A stretch of DNA of 64,000 nucleotides from Platerodrilus igneus (taxonomy: Eukaryota > Arthropoda > Insecta > Coleoptera > Lycidae), in NCBI GenBank assembly GCA_036346225.1, contig JARFIW010001364.1, forward strand, positions 992,001 to 1,056,000. Direction: 5' to 3'. Position numbers and translations under genes: made by a program. Below are positions 35,463 through 48,741 of this stretch, piece after piece; position 1 is the stretch's first letter, and the number at the start of each line of letters is the position of its first letter. Under the pieces are notes generated by a model that was not told the origin of the DNA, ran no database searches, and saw nothing but the letters and a program-made list of their open reading frames with translations.

Positions 35463-35483
35463 ACACACTCACACATACACACA

Positions 35484-35538
<55 letters not shown>
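35463..35538. repeat. AC microsatellite, right arm
   Basis: AC units with a few CCC and AT interruptions at the left side. Longer than the left-arm counterpart, in line with slippage after duplication. Confidence 0.95.
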
Positions 35539-35540
<2 letters not shown>

Positions 35541-36010
35541 CGGGAGCGAAGGCAAAGACTAAAAGTAACAAAACAACAACGCCAATGGTACATACAAACG
35601 CACACACAAAACACTACGTTCAGCACATACAACAATCATATTACAAACCAACACAAAAATAAGTAAGTGCTGCTTCCTCGTGGCAGGGACGGTAACGAAG
35701 TCTAGGTTACAGACAGACTGGAGAAGGGGTTAGCAATAACAGTTGAAGGACAGCGGATGCCCTGGGGAACACATAGACTCCGCGACTATAGTAACGGAGT
35801 AAGGGTGAACCATATCCAGAACAACTGCAACAACTCAACGGTGCACACAATGTCTCCACGCTGCAAGACTGGAATAAAAATCCTAGACACGGCCAAAGCA
35901 CCAATGTAACCACACACACTACACTAACTCTAAAAGCCCGGTCTAACTTAATTGTTAGACGATAGACCAAACAAAACTGTTAGTAAATAAATTTAAAAAA
36001 AATAAATAAA

Positions 36011-36756
36011 TGCTCCAGGTGCGGCGACGGGCAGGTTTAAGTGGTCGAGATTTAAACAGGCTGTAAGGAGCACTGCGTGCTGAAATATGGCGACGTGCCC
36101 CAGGTACGGCGTCGGGCAGCGTAACGGCTTCAATAATTAAACAGGCTATGGAGAGCACTGCTTGTTGAGACGGTTTACAGGCAATGGTGAGCACTGTAGT
36201 TGAGTCCTCAGGTTTTGGTGAGCACTAAGGGTACTGAATTTTGCAGGATTCGCAATCATATTTATATGCTTTCTTCCCCTATGCATGCAAGGTGTGTTGA
36301 AAAAAGGTTAGTGGAATGGGCATCCAAAAGATTTGCTACTTTTAGGGTAGCACAAAAAATGAGTTGGAGATTCCGATTTTCTAGGCCTTTGTTCTATGTT
36401 CGGCATGCGTACTTTGATATAGGGTAACAAGGAACTAACCTCTGGCACGGTAGCCTTCTTAAAACCATCCGTGGGAAAAACGCTGTAATTGAAACCGAAT
36501 TTGAATAACGAATCGAATATTTTTACCTAAGTACCATTAGCAGAGAAAGCAGAGCTTAATGGGACCTTCTCAATTAAACGTGCAAATCTAAATTTGCAAT
36601 AAGCATATCGCACACTCGATCTCTTCTAAAACCCACTTACTTATTTCAAAAAACGAAAGCGAATGCCGTACCGTTTGATGAACTAACGAAGCGACTCGTG
36701 TTGAAAGAAAAGTTAAAACAACCACAGAATGAAGGATGGGCATTTATTATTTATTT
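36011..36756. other. Right-arm counterpart of 30901-31646
   Basis: Inverse of the unassigned stretch with the GC-rich tandem pair. The frame at 36200-36427 matches the one at 31230-31442 almost residue for residue, but it has no recognisable family and appears to be conserved only because the arms are young. Confidence 0.6.
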
Positions 36757-37596
36757 CAAATAATACAGGAATCCTAATTGGATAATCCAGCAGGCATATT
36801 AAGTAATCTATTAAATAAGTTTAGGTATTCTATGTGCGCCACAATCAAAACTACAGACCCCTCGTTGCGCTGGTGAAACGTTTTCCGTATCAGTACTAAG
36901 AAACTCTTCCTCCAACCGACATACGAAAGACTTCCAATACTTTACGGAATTTCTAACTCGTCATAACCAAATTAAAGCATCATTTGCAAATAACTCAACA
37001 GAAACATCATGTAGAGCATTCTGAGTTACTTTACGCGATTGTGCTAACTGATAAATTTTTTTCCAAGAATGAATAAAGTTGTTTAGGATACCCAGAAAAC
37101 TTAATAGACCAAGATCCAGAAAGTATACGTGGTGTTGCAACAGTGACCGTGTGGATGGGCACACTAGTAACCAATGAGCACTCAACCGTATATTCTTCTT
37201 CACCCTATAAAACTATTCCTATCCAAGAACAAGGACAGTTGCCAATGCCTCTTTTTTAAACTCGACGGCCTCCTCGTGATTCTCTACTGGAAGCTTCATC
37301 CCTCTAACTCGACCGATTAGGTGTGCCAATCTCGACTGCATCCTTTTAAAGACATAGTCAGAAGAATTATCTTCAAGTTCTGACAACACATTTCTAATTG
37401 ACTCCATAGTAGTATTAACTTCCTCATGTTCAACTAAGAACTTAATATTGTAATCCGAAATGTCTATTAGACAATCTAACTTCCTGACTCTTTTGCCAAG
37501 AGACAACTTAATATCTTTCGGTTATCTGCAACTGGCTTACTACTCTCGACTTTACGTATGCGAAATTCGTAATAAAGTTCTTCTTCAAGTAAATAT
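36757..37596 (-). pseudogene. Gypsy gag fragment, right-arm copy
   Basis: Inverse of 30061-30900 with the same motifs. It carries one additional frame break near 37210 (the left copy stays open from 30151 to 30696, whereas here the frame splits), a change that arose after the duplication. The stop after FANDALIWL is shared. Confidence 0.75.
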
Positions 37597-38945
37597 ATTC
37601 GCCGTATTTTATATATTTTTAAAAATTTCAAAAAACAAACAATTCCAAAAACTTAAGAATTTCTAAAGTTTCTTTTGAAAACGCCAAAATTTACTTAATC
37701 AGGCAACGACTAATAAAATAATTTCAGTAGGAGAAGATTCTGAGGCCAAAATTTAAAACTTCGTCCAAATTATAAACTAAACTGCTAATACAAATAAAAC
37801 AGCCCTACAACGCATATACTTGCTAGAATGACCGACTCCACTACGAGCCTTACCTAGACTAACTCACCAAAAAACTATAGCATTCTCGACCTAGAGAACG
37901 ATGAAAACTGCTAGGCGACGAACTCAACACGTGTTTCGCCTATACTAATGCACTGCTAGAGCGACCAAATCACCTTGTGTCGTATCTAGCCTAACACGTG
38001 CACCGCGTTGTGAAGCCAGCGACACAAAATATGGCTAGTAAACTAAATCGAACCAGAGAAACAAGTCGAACCAGCGAAACAAAACGGACCAGTAGAACAA
38101 AACGTTACCAGTAAAACGAGACGTGTCAGCGAAACAAATCAAGCTAATTAAGCAAAACCAGAACGTATGGTATCGTGACCCACGTTGCCAGCGCTAGCGA
38201 AACGAAATTTAAAATCTCACCTTGTGGTGAGTGAGTGGCTAATTACGAAATCTCACTTCTAAGGCAAGTTGTAGAGCAACGAAGGATGGTCGTGGCTCTT
38301 CAAATGCTATTCTTCTTCGTAGGACACAATAGAAACTAAAGTTACAAAACAACACTAAAAAGAGTGCCACCAAGTCCTAGACCTATAAAAGCAAACTGCA
38401 CACTAAAGGAGAACTTGGAACCCTCCGAAAAAAATATCGGAATCAATGCGTATCAAAAAGAAGTGTGTAGCACCTGTACTAAAACAATATAGTTAGGCCA
38501 GAGAAAGCACATAAGAGGCATTTGCTTACTACCTTGCCATTGCAAAAGAAGCAACATTTAAAATCATTTTCCGTAAATGAAACATCTGTTATCAAACCAT
38601 AGTATTGGAACTGTTTGAGCACTACTGTAAGACAATAGTACCAAAGACCTTTTCATTTTAAACTCTATCTAGTATAAAAACCATACACTGTTACTGACCA
38701 CACCTGATAGGAGACACTGTAAAAAATGATTATCGGTAGTTTCCCATTAATATGTCACTTATTTAGCAATATAGATCAAAGAATTGTATTAAGCTTTCCG
38801 ACTTTTGAACGTATTTTTCCAAAGTAAAACAGTAAATTTAGTTTAAGCTATTCCTTTAATAAATTCATATTCCTTTTATGTTTAATAATTTTATTTAGAA
38901 GATATGCAACATTCATAAAAAAAATGAAAGCTTTCGGAAAGTGGC
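37597..38945. other. Right-arm counterpart of 28717-30060
   Basis: Holds the inverted degenerate TTTCGCTGG-type repeats (about 38015-38165) and the PBS-like remnant. No gene is recognised. Confidence 0.5.
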
Positions 38946-40499
38946 TACAAATCTAATTTTAGTGAAGTATACATTCGTTCATAGAGATACAAAGCCATAA
39001 AATGGGAAATTATTCTCAAACTCAGGAAAGCTAAAGAACAATGGATTGATGAAAAGTGCAAAGAGGTACAAACTAAGATGGAAATAGGAAAGACAGACGA
39101 AGCACACAAACTAATTAGAATCAATTTTAGGGATATAAAATCAACTACCAAAACATATAACAGACATGGAGGAAGTCATCATTATAGGAAATGTAGAGAA
39201 AGTGGTTAGTTAGATGGCAAGAATATATAGAGAACTTATATGCAGAGAGGAACTAGCAGCACTAGAACAGGAATCTGGCATTGAAAAAGATGACTAGGGG
39301 CACCCTATACCTAAAGATAAGTTTTAATTAGGATCTAATAACTGATAAAATGGAAAAAAATGTTCGAAATACTCAAAAAGATTGGAATGGATTTTAGAGG
39401 TAAACGGAAGTACTTAGCTTATACAAAGAGCCAACATGGGTAATAGAATTAGAGCAGGAACTTAGAGAAGTAGATATTAGGAAAGTGGCGAGAGAGGAAT
39501 GTGCACTTTCTCTGTTAATTTTTAACTTGTACATCAAAGATGCAATGGAAACTGTCAATTGCAGGAACACATTTGGGTTATTATGCAGGGACAAAAGATT
39601 GATATGCTTAGATTTGTGGATGATATAGCAGTAATAGCATTTAGCAAGGCAGAGTTAGAAGCGGCTCTTAAAGAATGAAAACTTCTAACAGAAAGACACG
39701 GTATGCAAATTGGCAAAGATAAAACTAAAGTACTAGTATGTAAAGGAGGGAAAAATAAATCAAAAACTAGGAAGCCAAATAACGCAAGATTGGGAAAGCG
39801 CAAAGGATACAAAACAATGATTAGCACAAGGTCGCGCTACATTTAACAAGAAAAAGCAACTACTGTGATCAAAGAGAACAAACACAGAAGCATGGAAAAA
39901 GGTACTGTAGGCATATGTGTGGAGCACAGCACTGTACTGTGATACCTGGACAGCAGGAGAAGCGTACAGGAAAAAGATAGAAGTCTTTGAAGTGTAGTGC
40001 TACATACGTATGATGAAGTAATAGACAGACAAAGTTAAGAACAAAAAGATTCTAGAAATGGTCTGGGAAAGAATAAATAAGTGGAAAACAGTAAAAAATA
40101 ATAGAAATAGAATGATAGGTCACATACTAATGCATGAGAGAATAGTGCGGAATGTATTAGGAGCAAATATAAGAAAACAGAGAGGTAAAGGTAAACCCAG
40201 ATTAGACCACTGCACACAGATAGTCAAAGATGTAGGCTGTGGAAATTTCAGGGGATCATGTAGGCGAGCTCATAGTAAAAATCAATGGAGGTAGGCGTCC
40301 AAGCAGTTCCGAGACATATAACCTAATAACGAAAAAAAATAATTGTACCTAAACGTGATGATTATTATAATGAACTACAGGTGTTGGTTTCGCAATATCA
40401 ACTAATATTAATTGTGCGAATGATTTACAGAAAAACTATTAGTTTGGCAAATGTCTAAGTGTTAGAGATCCTGCTAGCCGCAGATTGCTTAACCACCTT
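38946..40499 (+). pseudogene. RTE-like LINE fragment, right-arm copy
   Basis: Inverse of 27163-28716. The active-site block near 39600 again reads RFVDDIAV. The C-terminal frame 40058-40294 with NRMIGHILMHERIV is identical to its left-arm partner over 78 residues. A small private change near 39565 removes a TG from the HIWVIMQG segment and breaks the frame. Confidence 0.85.
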
Positions 40500-42207
40500 T
40501 CACATACCAATGAACAACGGTGAAATAGGATAAATATTTAGAAAACATTAGAAGGGGAACCGAGCTGTATCTAAACTGTGGGAATTTCAGAGAAATATGT
40601 AGGATAGCTCAAAATAGAAATCAGTGGAGGTACGCGTCCAACCAGTTCCAAGGCAGAAACGTTATTGATGAAAAGCAAATACAATTAAACCTAATGATTA
40701 TTATAAAGAACACATGCGTTAGTGTTGCAATATTTTCAACTAATGGTGATTGTGCGAAAGAATTTATTGGAAACTATTACTTCGGCAAATGATCAAGTGC
40801 TGGGGATCTTGGCAGCCTCAGATTAATTAACCCCATTCACATACTACTGAATATTGGTGAAAAAAATAGAACGGTTCCCCTATATCTAAAAAGATAAGTC
40901 AGCGCTAATGTTTGAAGAGAACAAACACAGAACTAAGGAGAAAATTGGTGAAAGCGTATGTGTGGAGCACCCTCTCTACGGCAATGGAATAGGGACAGTA
41001 GGAGTAACAAACAGGAAAAAGGTAGATGCCTTTTGGTATGTTGCGCTTCAGAGGTATGATGATGACGATGGCAGGGACAGATAAAGTTAATGAGAAAAAG
41101 ATTCTAGAAAACAAAGAAAAAGGACAAGTAGGAAAGCAGGGCAATTTCTAAGGCATTTGGGGATTAGTGTGGAATATATTACAAACACAAATGGAAAAAG
41201 AGGAAGGTAGGGGTAAACCTAGATCAAACTATTGTACGCAGATAGTGAAAGATACATACTGTGAGAATTTAAGGGAAACGTGGAAGTTAAATCAGAATAG
41301 GTAACAATGATGGTACGCGTCTAACCAGTTGAATTTAATTTGCTAATTGAATTTATTTTCGTCATCCACAAACCAATAAAATAAAACTACGTCAAAGATG
41401 TAGGCTGTGGAGATTTCAGGAAATCATGTAGGCTAGCTCAGAGTAGCAATCAATGGAGACACGCGTCTAAATAGTTCCGAGACTAAAAACCTAATGACGA
41501 AAAAAATAATTGTACTTAAAACCTGATCATTATTATATGCAACTACAGCTGTTGGTGCTGCAATATTCTCAACAAATATTAATTGTGCGAATAGATTTAT
41601 TAGAAACCTATTAATTTGGAAAATGTCTAAGTGTTGGGGATCCTGGTAGCCTTAGATGTGACTTTCTAATGCTCCAACCAAAGGTACTACATTGGCCAGG
41701 AAGCGAGTTCTTTTTACCTGAAAAATTTGGAATTTTGCCAAACCCTTGCTGTTCCAAGCAAGGTAGGGATCTTTAACGTGACAACACTCACACGCGGGAC
41801 TTCCATTTTACCTCTCGTCCGAACGAGGGTGTATTTTTGTGAAAAATGCTCGCCTAACATTTTTCAAGCGGATCGTGTCGGGATTCGAACCCGGGACCTT
41901 GGGCGTAGTAGTCACATACACACCACTACCCTGCGGAGCCGCTAGAATCCTGGTACCCGCAGATTGCTTACCCTCTTCCCCCTTCAGATATCACTGAATA
42001 GCGGTGAAATAGGATATTTATTTAGAAAACAATAGAATCGGAACCTAGCTGTATCTAGGCTGTAAGAACTTTAGGAAAATGTGTAGGTTAGCTCAACCAG
42101 TTTCAGAACTGAGAACCTGATAATGAATAACTAATCTCGTATCTTAAACGACTTTCAATATTCACATATACATTATATTAAACTGGATGCTCTGTGTATC
42201 TACTAGA
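40500..42207 (+). repeat. Row of RTE LINE 3' tails, right-arm copy
   Basis: Inverse of 25453-27162, with the SINE inserted at 41649-41946 between its two target duplications. Confidence 0.75.
41649..41946 (-). mobile_element. tRNA-derived SINE, right-arm copy
   Basis: Inverse of 25714-26015, about four bases shorter. Flanked by perfect copies of ATCCTGGTA at 41640-41648 and 41947-41955. The A-box-like and B-box elements are intact (41870-41946). Confidence 0.87.
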
Positions 42208-42212
42208 GAAAC

Positions 42213-42928
42213 TGTTCCGTTTTTATGTAAATAATTTATAGTTAAATTTTATTTCATTGATTTTGTTGGTTATTTTAAATTCGCCGCGTGTATATTTTAA
42301 ATTTGTTATTGCAAAAGCCCCATGTGTTTACTAAGAACGCGCCAAAACATTGCCGTGAGTGATTAAGCTCTGTGTGTTAGTGCGCATCTGCAAACAAGTA
42401 TCGACTGGAAAATCCACGAAGCCAGAAGAGGATGGTTTCGTTTTTCGAACTGACCGCATTGCATTTTGTACTCGTTATACGTAAAACTAATTACGTATGA
42501 ACCGCTTTGTTGAGAGTTTCTCGTTTCGTCGTGAAAACTGTTCGCATCGCTATTGTGTATGAACCGCTGTCAAATACACCGCATCTAGTTTACACGTGCT
42601 CCGTAGAATTAAATGGATGAACCACTTTGTTACACGCCGCCGCTATTTATAATAAGTATTACACTTATGAACCGCTTTGCTAAACCGCTATCGTTAAAGT
42701 TGTGCTTCCCTCCATCCGCCAAAGGAAGAGTCGTATTTGTTCCAATGTTTTTTTTTATCGGCACGGCCGCATCATTAACCAGGTGAGTGCTCATAGTAAA
42801 CGCTTTGATTAATTGATTTGTTTAAAAACATTTAATTATTTGTTGTTGAATACAATATCATCTAAATTTATATAGTCCATTCTCTCTTTCATATTAGTTG
42901 TCAAAATTTACACCGCAATTAATTTACA
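42213..42928 (+). repeat. 5' LTR of BEL/Pao right copy
   Basis: Inverse of 24732-25447, with the same AACCGCTTTG-type motifs and TG/CA ends. Confidence 0.93.
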
Positions 42929-43156
42929 TTGTTATGCTTCTCGCCGGATTTGGAATAAATAACAAACTCATTATTAATTATACTGCTCGTCAAAGCAGTG
43001 ACAGCCAATTAGTATAATTTGTATCGTTAAGTTAGTTGCGAGTATTCCTTATCTTTCGTGCAATAGGTTTACGTCTGTTGTCGCCGCTTGGCTATTAAAA
43101 TCATCAAGTTTTTCGTTCTTGTTTCCTCTGCGTTTGTTTTGTATTTATATTTAACT

Positions 43157-44305
43157 ATGGCAGAAAAGCTAAAGCGTAATTGTTTTTTACGTAACACTGC
43201 AATTAAGTCGCTAGAAAAAGTGTTGGAGATTGCTAAAAAATCTACCGTCAAACCCGCTTTTTTAGATTTATTTCGCGCCCAATATGACTCGTTGGAGACC
43301 GTTAAGAAAAATTTCTTCACGCATCACAATTGAGCTGTGGATGCAATTTCTTCAGCCGGTGACGCTGATGAAAAATTTGAGTTGGAAGACGTTATACGAA
43401 AACGTTTTAACAACTATTTTAAAATAAAAGCGCTATATTTCAAGCTGCTTACCAGCCAATCTTCACCTCAGGTTGAGGTGTCCCCGCCGCCGCTAGATAA
43501 CTTAAGATTAAAAGTATTATTACCGCCGCTGACGCTGCCTACATTTGATGGGGAAAGTTCTCTGTTTGAAAGTTCCGCATTCCTAACCATTAAAAACTTC
43601 GACCTTACTGAAGCCAATTACGCTCTTGCATACACAAAACTTTGTGAAAAATATCGTAATATTCGTCACATTACCTCTGCTCTATAGAACAACATTGATA
43701 AATTTCCTAAATTAAACTCTGACAACCCCGTCGGTTTGCAAAAATTAGTTGATACTTTTGTGGATAATTTACAGGCGCTTAAAAAATTTGATTTGCCCGT
43801 AGAGTATTGGGATTTCATTCTTGTACAAATCATATTAAACCGCTTGGATGTACACACTGCTTGTAGTTTTGAAATTCGCCAAGATCCGACCGCTATCTCA
43901 TCTTATAAAAAGTTAATTGCTTATCTGGAAAATACGTGTAAATCCTTATCGAATTTGTCGATAAATCATAAAACTGATTTAAACAAAGTTATTCATTCTA
44001 GCAATCCGTCTAAACCTCGCTCCGCTGTTTCCAAGTTAATCCAGACAAAACCTAGTGTTAATAAATGTCCGCTTTGCAACCAAGATCACAATCTTTATCG
44101 CTGTAATGATTTCGTTAAACTTTCGTCGCAAGATCGCTACAACTTTGCAAAAAACCAACATCTGTGTATTAATTGCCTTAGTAATTATCACATTTTAAAT
44201 AAACGTAAGTCTACTTTTTCATGCCGCCAATGCAATCAACGTCATCATTCGTTATTGCACTTCGATCGCGATTCGTCTAAATCCGCTCTCGCTGCTAGCA
44301 ACTAG
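43157..44305 (+). pseudogene. BEL/Pao gag, right-arm copy
   Basis: Likely start MAEKLKRNCF at 43157. It has the same two internal stops as the left copy (TGA near 43331, TAG near 43685). The Cys-rich part differs from the left copy at roughly eight of 189 residues, for example RHHSL against RHNSL. It ends at a stop just before the protease region. Confidence 0.88.
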
Positions 44306-44308
44306 GCT

Positions 44309-45059
44309 CGCTTGAGCCCGGACACCTCCGCCTCTATCATCTCGCACTATTCCCGCTACTCAAAACCGCTACAGGTCTTCCGCACCTCGTGTTTCTGAAG
44401 AATCATCGACTTCGCTTAGCTGCAGTGATCCGTCAACTTCGAATGTCGTTTTATTTAATTCTTTAGCTAAACCTTCAGTTGTTTTACTTTCCACCGTTCA
44501 AGTGGAAATTGCTGATTGCTCTGGTTCTTTCCAGCAATTTTGCGGTTTGCTCGATTCAGGAAGCATGACTTCTTTTATTTCGCAAGGTAGTGTGAAACGT
44601 TTAGGTTTTCGTACTACCCCACATTCTCTTGCCCTTAGTGGTTTAGGTTCCATGCGCTCTGCTGCTCAGCATGGTACTGTCGCCGTTTCGCTCAAACCAA
44701 TAAGTGTTTCTTCACTGATTATTAATTTTCAAATTGTAGTACTTCCCAAAATTTGTGAGAATTTACCTACTTCTAATATTTCTTTGGAACATTTCAATCA
44801 TCTGGCTAACCTCAAGCTAGCAGATCCGCTATTTGCTCAATCTGAACCCATTGATTTCTTACTTGGCGTGGTTATTTTCCCCCAAGTGTTATTAGACGGT
44901 CGCATCCAGGGTGATAGCGATCAACCTGTTGCTATTAATGCCATCTTTGGATATGTTTTAATGAGAAACATACCTTCCTCGCTCGCTTCTGAAATAACTA
45001 GCTTGTCTTGTATGACAGATTCTACTTCCCCATTGGAAGATATTGTCGCTAAATTCTAG
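44309..45059 (+). pseudogene. BEL/Pao protease region, right-arm copy
   Basis: Contains the LLDSGSMTSFISQGSV active site. Near 44335 four bases present in the left copy are missing, so the N-terminal part is out of frame and the open frame starts only at 44502. It ends at the shared TAG that replaces the FWEVE-type Trp. Confidence 0.87.
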
Positions 45060-46368
45060 GAAGTCGAAACTGTCCCCGGTGCTCAACCTTTCACGCCTGA
45101 AGAAACTCTTGTTGAAAAACATTTTGTCGATACATTTCGCCGCAATGAACAAGGTCGATATGTCGTCTCACTGCCGTTTAGAGATCACGAACCATTTTTT
45201 CCACATAGTCGTGATTTTGCCTTACAACGGTTTGTCGCTTTAGAAAATCGTCTACCCAAGCAATCTCGTATTTACGAACAATACGTTTCTTTTATGCGTA
45301 AATATCTTGATTCTCAACATATGCAATCTGTTGTTATTGGGTCTCATTCGAACTTTTATTATTACATCCCGCATCATTGCGTTGTGAAACCCGAAAGCGT
45401 AAGTACGAAATCACGAGTAGTTTTCAACGCTTCCGCTAAAACTTTAACTCAATCGTCCTTAAACGATCACTTGTTCGTTGGGCCGAAGGTGCAACCTGAT
45501 ATTACCGCAATTTTGTTACAATTTCGTTTTCATCCTTATGTTGTCACTGCCGATATTCGTCAGATGTACAGACAAATTCTTGTAAATCCCGCTCAGTGTG
45601 ACTATCAACGAATTGTTTGGCGCTTCTCCCCTGAGGAGCCCATTCAGGATTTTAAATTAAATACCGTTACGTATGGAATCAATTGTGCTCCCTTTCTTGC
45701 CATACGAACGCTTCAGCAGTTGGCCGTGGACGAAGGAAATTCTTATCCGTTAGCCGCTTTTGCACTTCGCCACCATACTTATATTGATGACATCGCTACT
45801 GGTGGAGATTCTTTGAATCAACCCTCGCTCTACGTAACCAACTAATTGCTGTTTTAAAACTTGGTGGTTTCGGACTTCATAAACGGTCAAGTAACCATCC
45901 CGCGCATTGTTAAAAGATCTTTCCGCTATGCAGCAATTCGCGCAACCCCGCTCCTTTGAGGATCCTGATACTCAACCTTTAAAAGTTTTGGGTCTTCAAT
46001 GGAATCCCACTTCAGATAATTTTTGTTTTCTAGTTCAGCCACTAAGTACACGCTGTACTAAACGTAACCTACTTTCTAACTTAGCTCGTATTTTTGACCC
46101 CCATGGGACTTTTATCTCCCTTACTTTTCTGGTAAATCACTTAATTCAACGTTTATGGTCATTAAAATTAGATTGGGATGCTCCTCCTCCCCCGACCTCC
46201 TCCGTTTGTGGGAGAGATACTTGCATGAGTTACCGCTTCTTTCGGATTTCGCTTTACCCCGCTTGCTTATCCCGCCACAGTTTACTACGTGCGAAGTTCA
46301 CTGCTTTGCTAACGCTTCCGATACTGTGCTGTTGTTTATTTTCACTTTGTTACTCCTTCCGCCGTTGA
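45060..46368 (+). pseudogene. BEL/Pao reverse transcriptase, right-arm copy
   Basis: Same motifs as the left copy, with HHTYIDDIATGG near 45775. Directly after the active site one T of a four-T run is lost (near 45813), so the frame ends at 45845. The thumb part continues at 45907-46368. Confidence 0.9.
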
Positions 46369-46548
46369 GCTTCGCTTAGCGTGCGCTAAGTCAAAGGTCG
46401 CACTCCTTCGTACAATCACTATACCTCGTCTCGAATTGTTGGCCGCCACTTTGTCATCAAAATTATTAACCTTTGTCCTCAAAACTTTTGATTCAAACCT
46501 TACTTTTCATAAAATTTACTGTTGGTCTGACTCCATGGTAGTGCTTTT

Positions 46549-47490
46549 GTGAATTCGTTCCCCGCCACAGCGTTAGAAAACTTTCGTCGCCAATCGTGTT
46601 GCTTACATTCAGGAAAACACGTCTTGCGCCTCTTTGCATCACATCGCCTCCACCGAGAATCCTGTCAATGTGGGGTTACGTGGTTTATTCCCTACCGACT
46701 TGTGCCAATGTTTTCTATGGTGGGCGGCTTCACCAACCTTGTATCGGTCTTTGAAAATTACACTCCACTTATTCCGCTTTCAGATATTTTTGAAGTTCTC
46801 ACTGAACAACGCTCTATTGTTTTATCCGCTGTCGTAGCATCCTCTTGGATTGAATCAATTTTAGAAAATCACTCTTTTTTTTCCATGTATTATTCGCATT
46901 GTTGCTTGGATTCTCCGTTTTCGTCATAATCTGCGTCACCCACTCGAAAAGTACTCCGGACCTTTGTCGTCTTCTGAGTTGCACAATGCTCTGATCCCTT
47001 TGCCTGTGTATACTCAACAATCGTATTTCGCTATCGCACTTGAAGCCATTCATTCTGATTCCTCTTTAAAAAAGAACTTTCGCAAATTGTCTCCTTTTAT
47101 TCGTGATGGAATCTTGCGCGTCAGAGGTCGCCTGGCTCACGCACCTTTGTCCTCTGACCGTAAATTTCCCGCTTTGTTACCTAGCAAAGATCGATTCACC
47201 GATCTGTATGTTACTTACGTTCATTTGAAATACTTCCACGCGGGTGCTCAAATGGTCCATTTTTCCGTCAGTCAGCACTTCTGGATTATTTCTGGAAGGC
47301 AATCCATCCGTCGTACTTTGAGTCACTGTCTAACGTGCTGGAAGACCAATCCTGTTGCATTGTAACCTCCCATGGGCAATCTGCCTTCATGTCGAGTTAC
47401 TCAAGTTAGATTTTTTTTGTGTTTGGGCGTCGACTTCGCTGGTCCCTTTTCTATTACTGGGTCAAAGCTCTGCCCTGTACCCGCAATGTA
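46549..47490 (+). pseudogene. BEL/Pao RNase H end and integrase N-terminus, right-arm copy
   Basis: Zinc-binding part with HLKYFHAGAQMVHF and LSHCLTCWKTNP. A change near 47363 creates a stop before the PMGNLPSCRV segment, which the left copy reads through; VDFAGPF follows in another frame. The integrase core is absent as in the left copy. Confidence 0.85.
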
Positions 47491-47627
47491 TAAAAAAAAT
47501 TCTCTTTTTTTTCTTTTGTTTTTGTAGATCCTTTTTTTGTTTCTTGTTCGCTTTTTTTCGCTTGGTCATTCCGCTCCCCAGCCTTATAATTATTTTTTTT
47601 AAATGCTTTGCATTTTGGTGGGCGGTA

Positions 47628-48345
47628 TGTTCCGTTTTTATGTAAATAATTTATAGTTAAATTTTATTTCATTGAGTTTGTTGGTTATTTTAAATTCGCC
47701 GCGTGTATATTTAAAATTTGTTATTGCAAAAGCCCCATGTGTTTACTAAGGACGCGCCAAAACACTGTCGTGAGTGATAAAACTCTGTGTGTTAGTGCGC
47801 ATCTGCAAACAAGTATCGATTGGAAAATCCACGAAGCCAGAAGAGAATAGTTTCGTTTTTCGAACTGACCGCATCGCATTTTGTACTCATTATACGTAAA
47901 ACTAATTACGTATGATCCGCTTTGTTGAGAGTTTCTCGTTTTGTCGTGAAAACTGTTCGCATCGCTATTGTGTATGAACCGCTGTCGAATACACCGCATC
48001 GAGTTTACACGTGCTACGTAGAATTAATTGGATAAACCGCTTTGTTACACGCCGCCGTGATTTATAATAAGTATTACACTTATGAACCGCTTTGCTAAAT
48101 CGCTATCGTTAAAGTTGTGCTTCACTTCATCCGCCAAAAGAAGAGTCGTATTTGTTCCAACGTTTTTTTTTATCGGCACGGCCGCATCATTAACCAGGTG
48201 AGTGCTCATAGTAAACGCTTTGATTAATTGATTTGTTTTGAGACATTTAATTATTTGTCGTTGGTTACAATATCATTTAAATTTATATACAATCCATTCC
48301 CTCTTCCATATTAGTTGTCGAAATTTACACTGCAATTAATTTACA
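47628..48345 (+). repeat. 3' LTR of BEL/Pao right copy
   Basis: Inverse of 19308-20024. Target duplication GAAAC follows at 48346-48350. Confidence 0.93.
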
Positions 48346-48741
48346 GAAACATTACGAAATAAAACATCAATCCGGTCGCATACATATAAATAAATGAGGC
48401 GGTGTATATGCTTTACAAAAATATATTTGTATTTAAAAATTAATCTATTGCATACAAATAAAAGAAATTCTTAGAGAATACTATATAAGAACACTGTGCT
48501 GCGGCCGCATAAATCTATAGGTCACCAAGCGATTTAAACGTGCAACCTCTATATGAACGTATGTATACCTACAAATGTGCCTGTCCCGTTGGGATTACTA
48601 CTTTTTAGCGTGGGTAATGGTAATCTTTTAAAATAACTACTAGTAATTAAAAAGTAATTACCATTTTATACTTTGCTCTCGATAACAGGCTTCAGGCACT
48701 CCGTGTGTTTAGATATGGAATCAGCTCTTGAATTTATGCAG
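48346..48741. other. Right-arm counterpart of 18912-19302
   Basis: Unassigned AT-rich sequence, nearly identical to its left-arm partner, no gene. Confidence 0.55.

Larger units (their letters stand above)
33367..36010 (+). mobile_element. R1/I/Jockey-type LINE, 5'-truncated, central copy
   Basis: Reverse transcriptase from the WPT motif onward, C-terminal ORF2 region with a terminal Cys-Cys-His-Cys knuckle, a long 3' untranslated region (34560-36010) with an AC run, and an A-rich end (AAATTTAAAAAAAATAAATA at about 35990-36009). The gene part upstream of the middle of the RT is missing. The knuckle and RT motifs place it in the R1/I/Jockey group; the exact clade is not resolved. Confidence 0.85.
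42213..48345 (+). mobile_element. BEL/Pao retrotransposon, right-arm copy
   Basis: LTRs at 42213-42928 and 47628-48345, each starting TGTTCCG and ending TTTACA, with the target duplication GAAAC at 42208-42212 and 48346-48350, the complement of GTTTC in the left arm. It is therefore the same insertion event, copied, and not a second transposition. Gene order and the missing integrase core are the same. Confidence 0.95.
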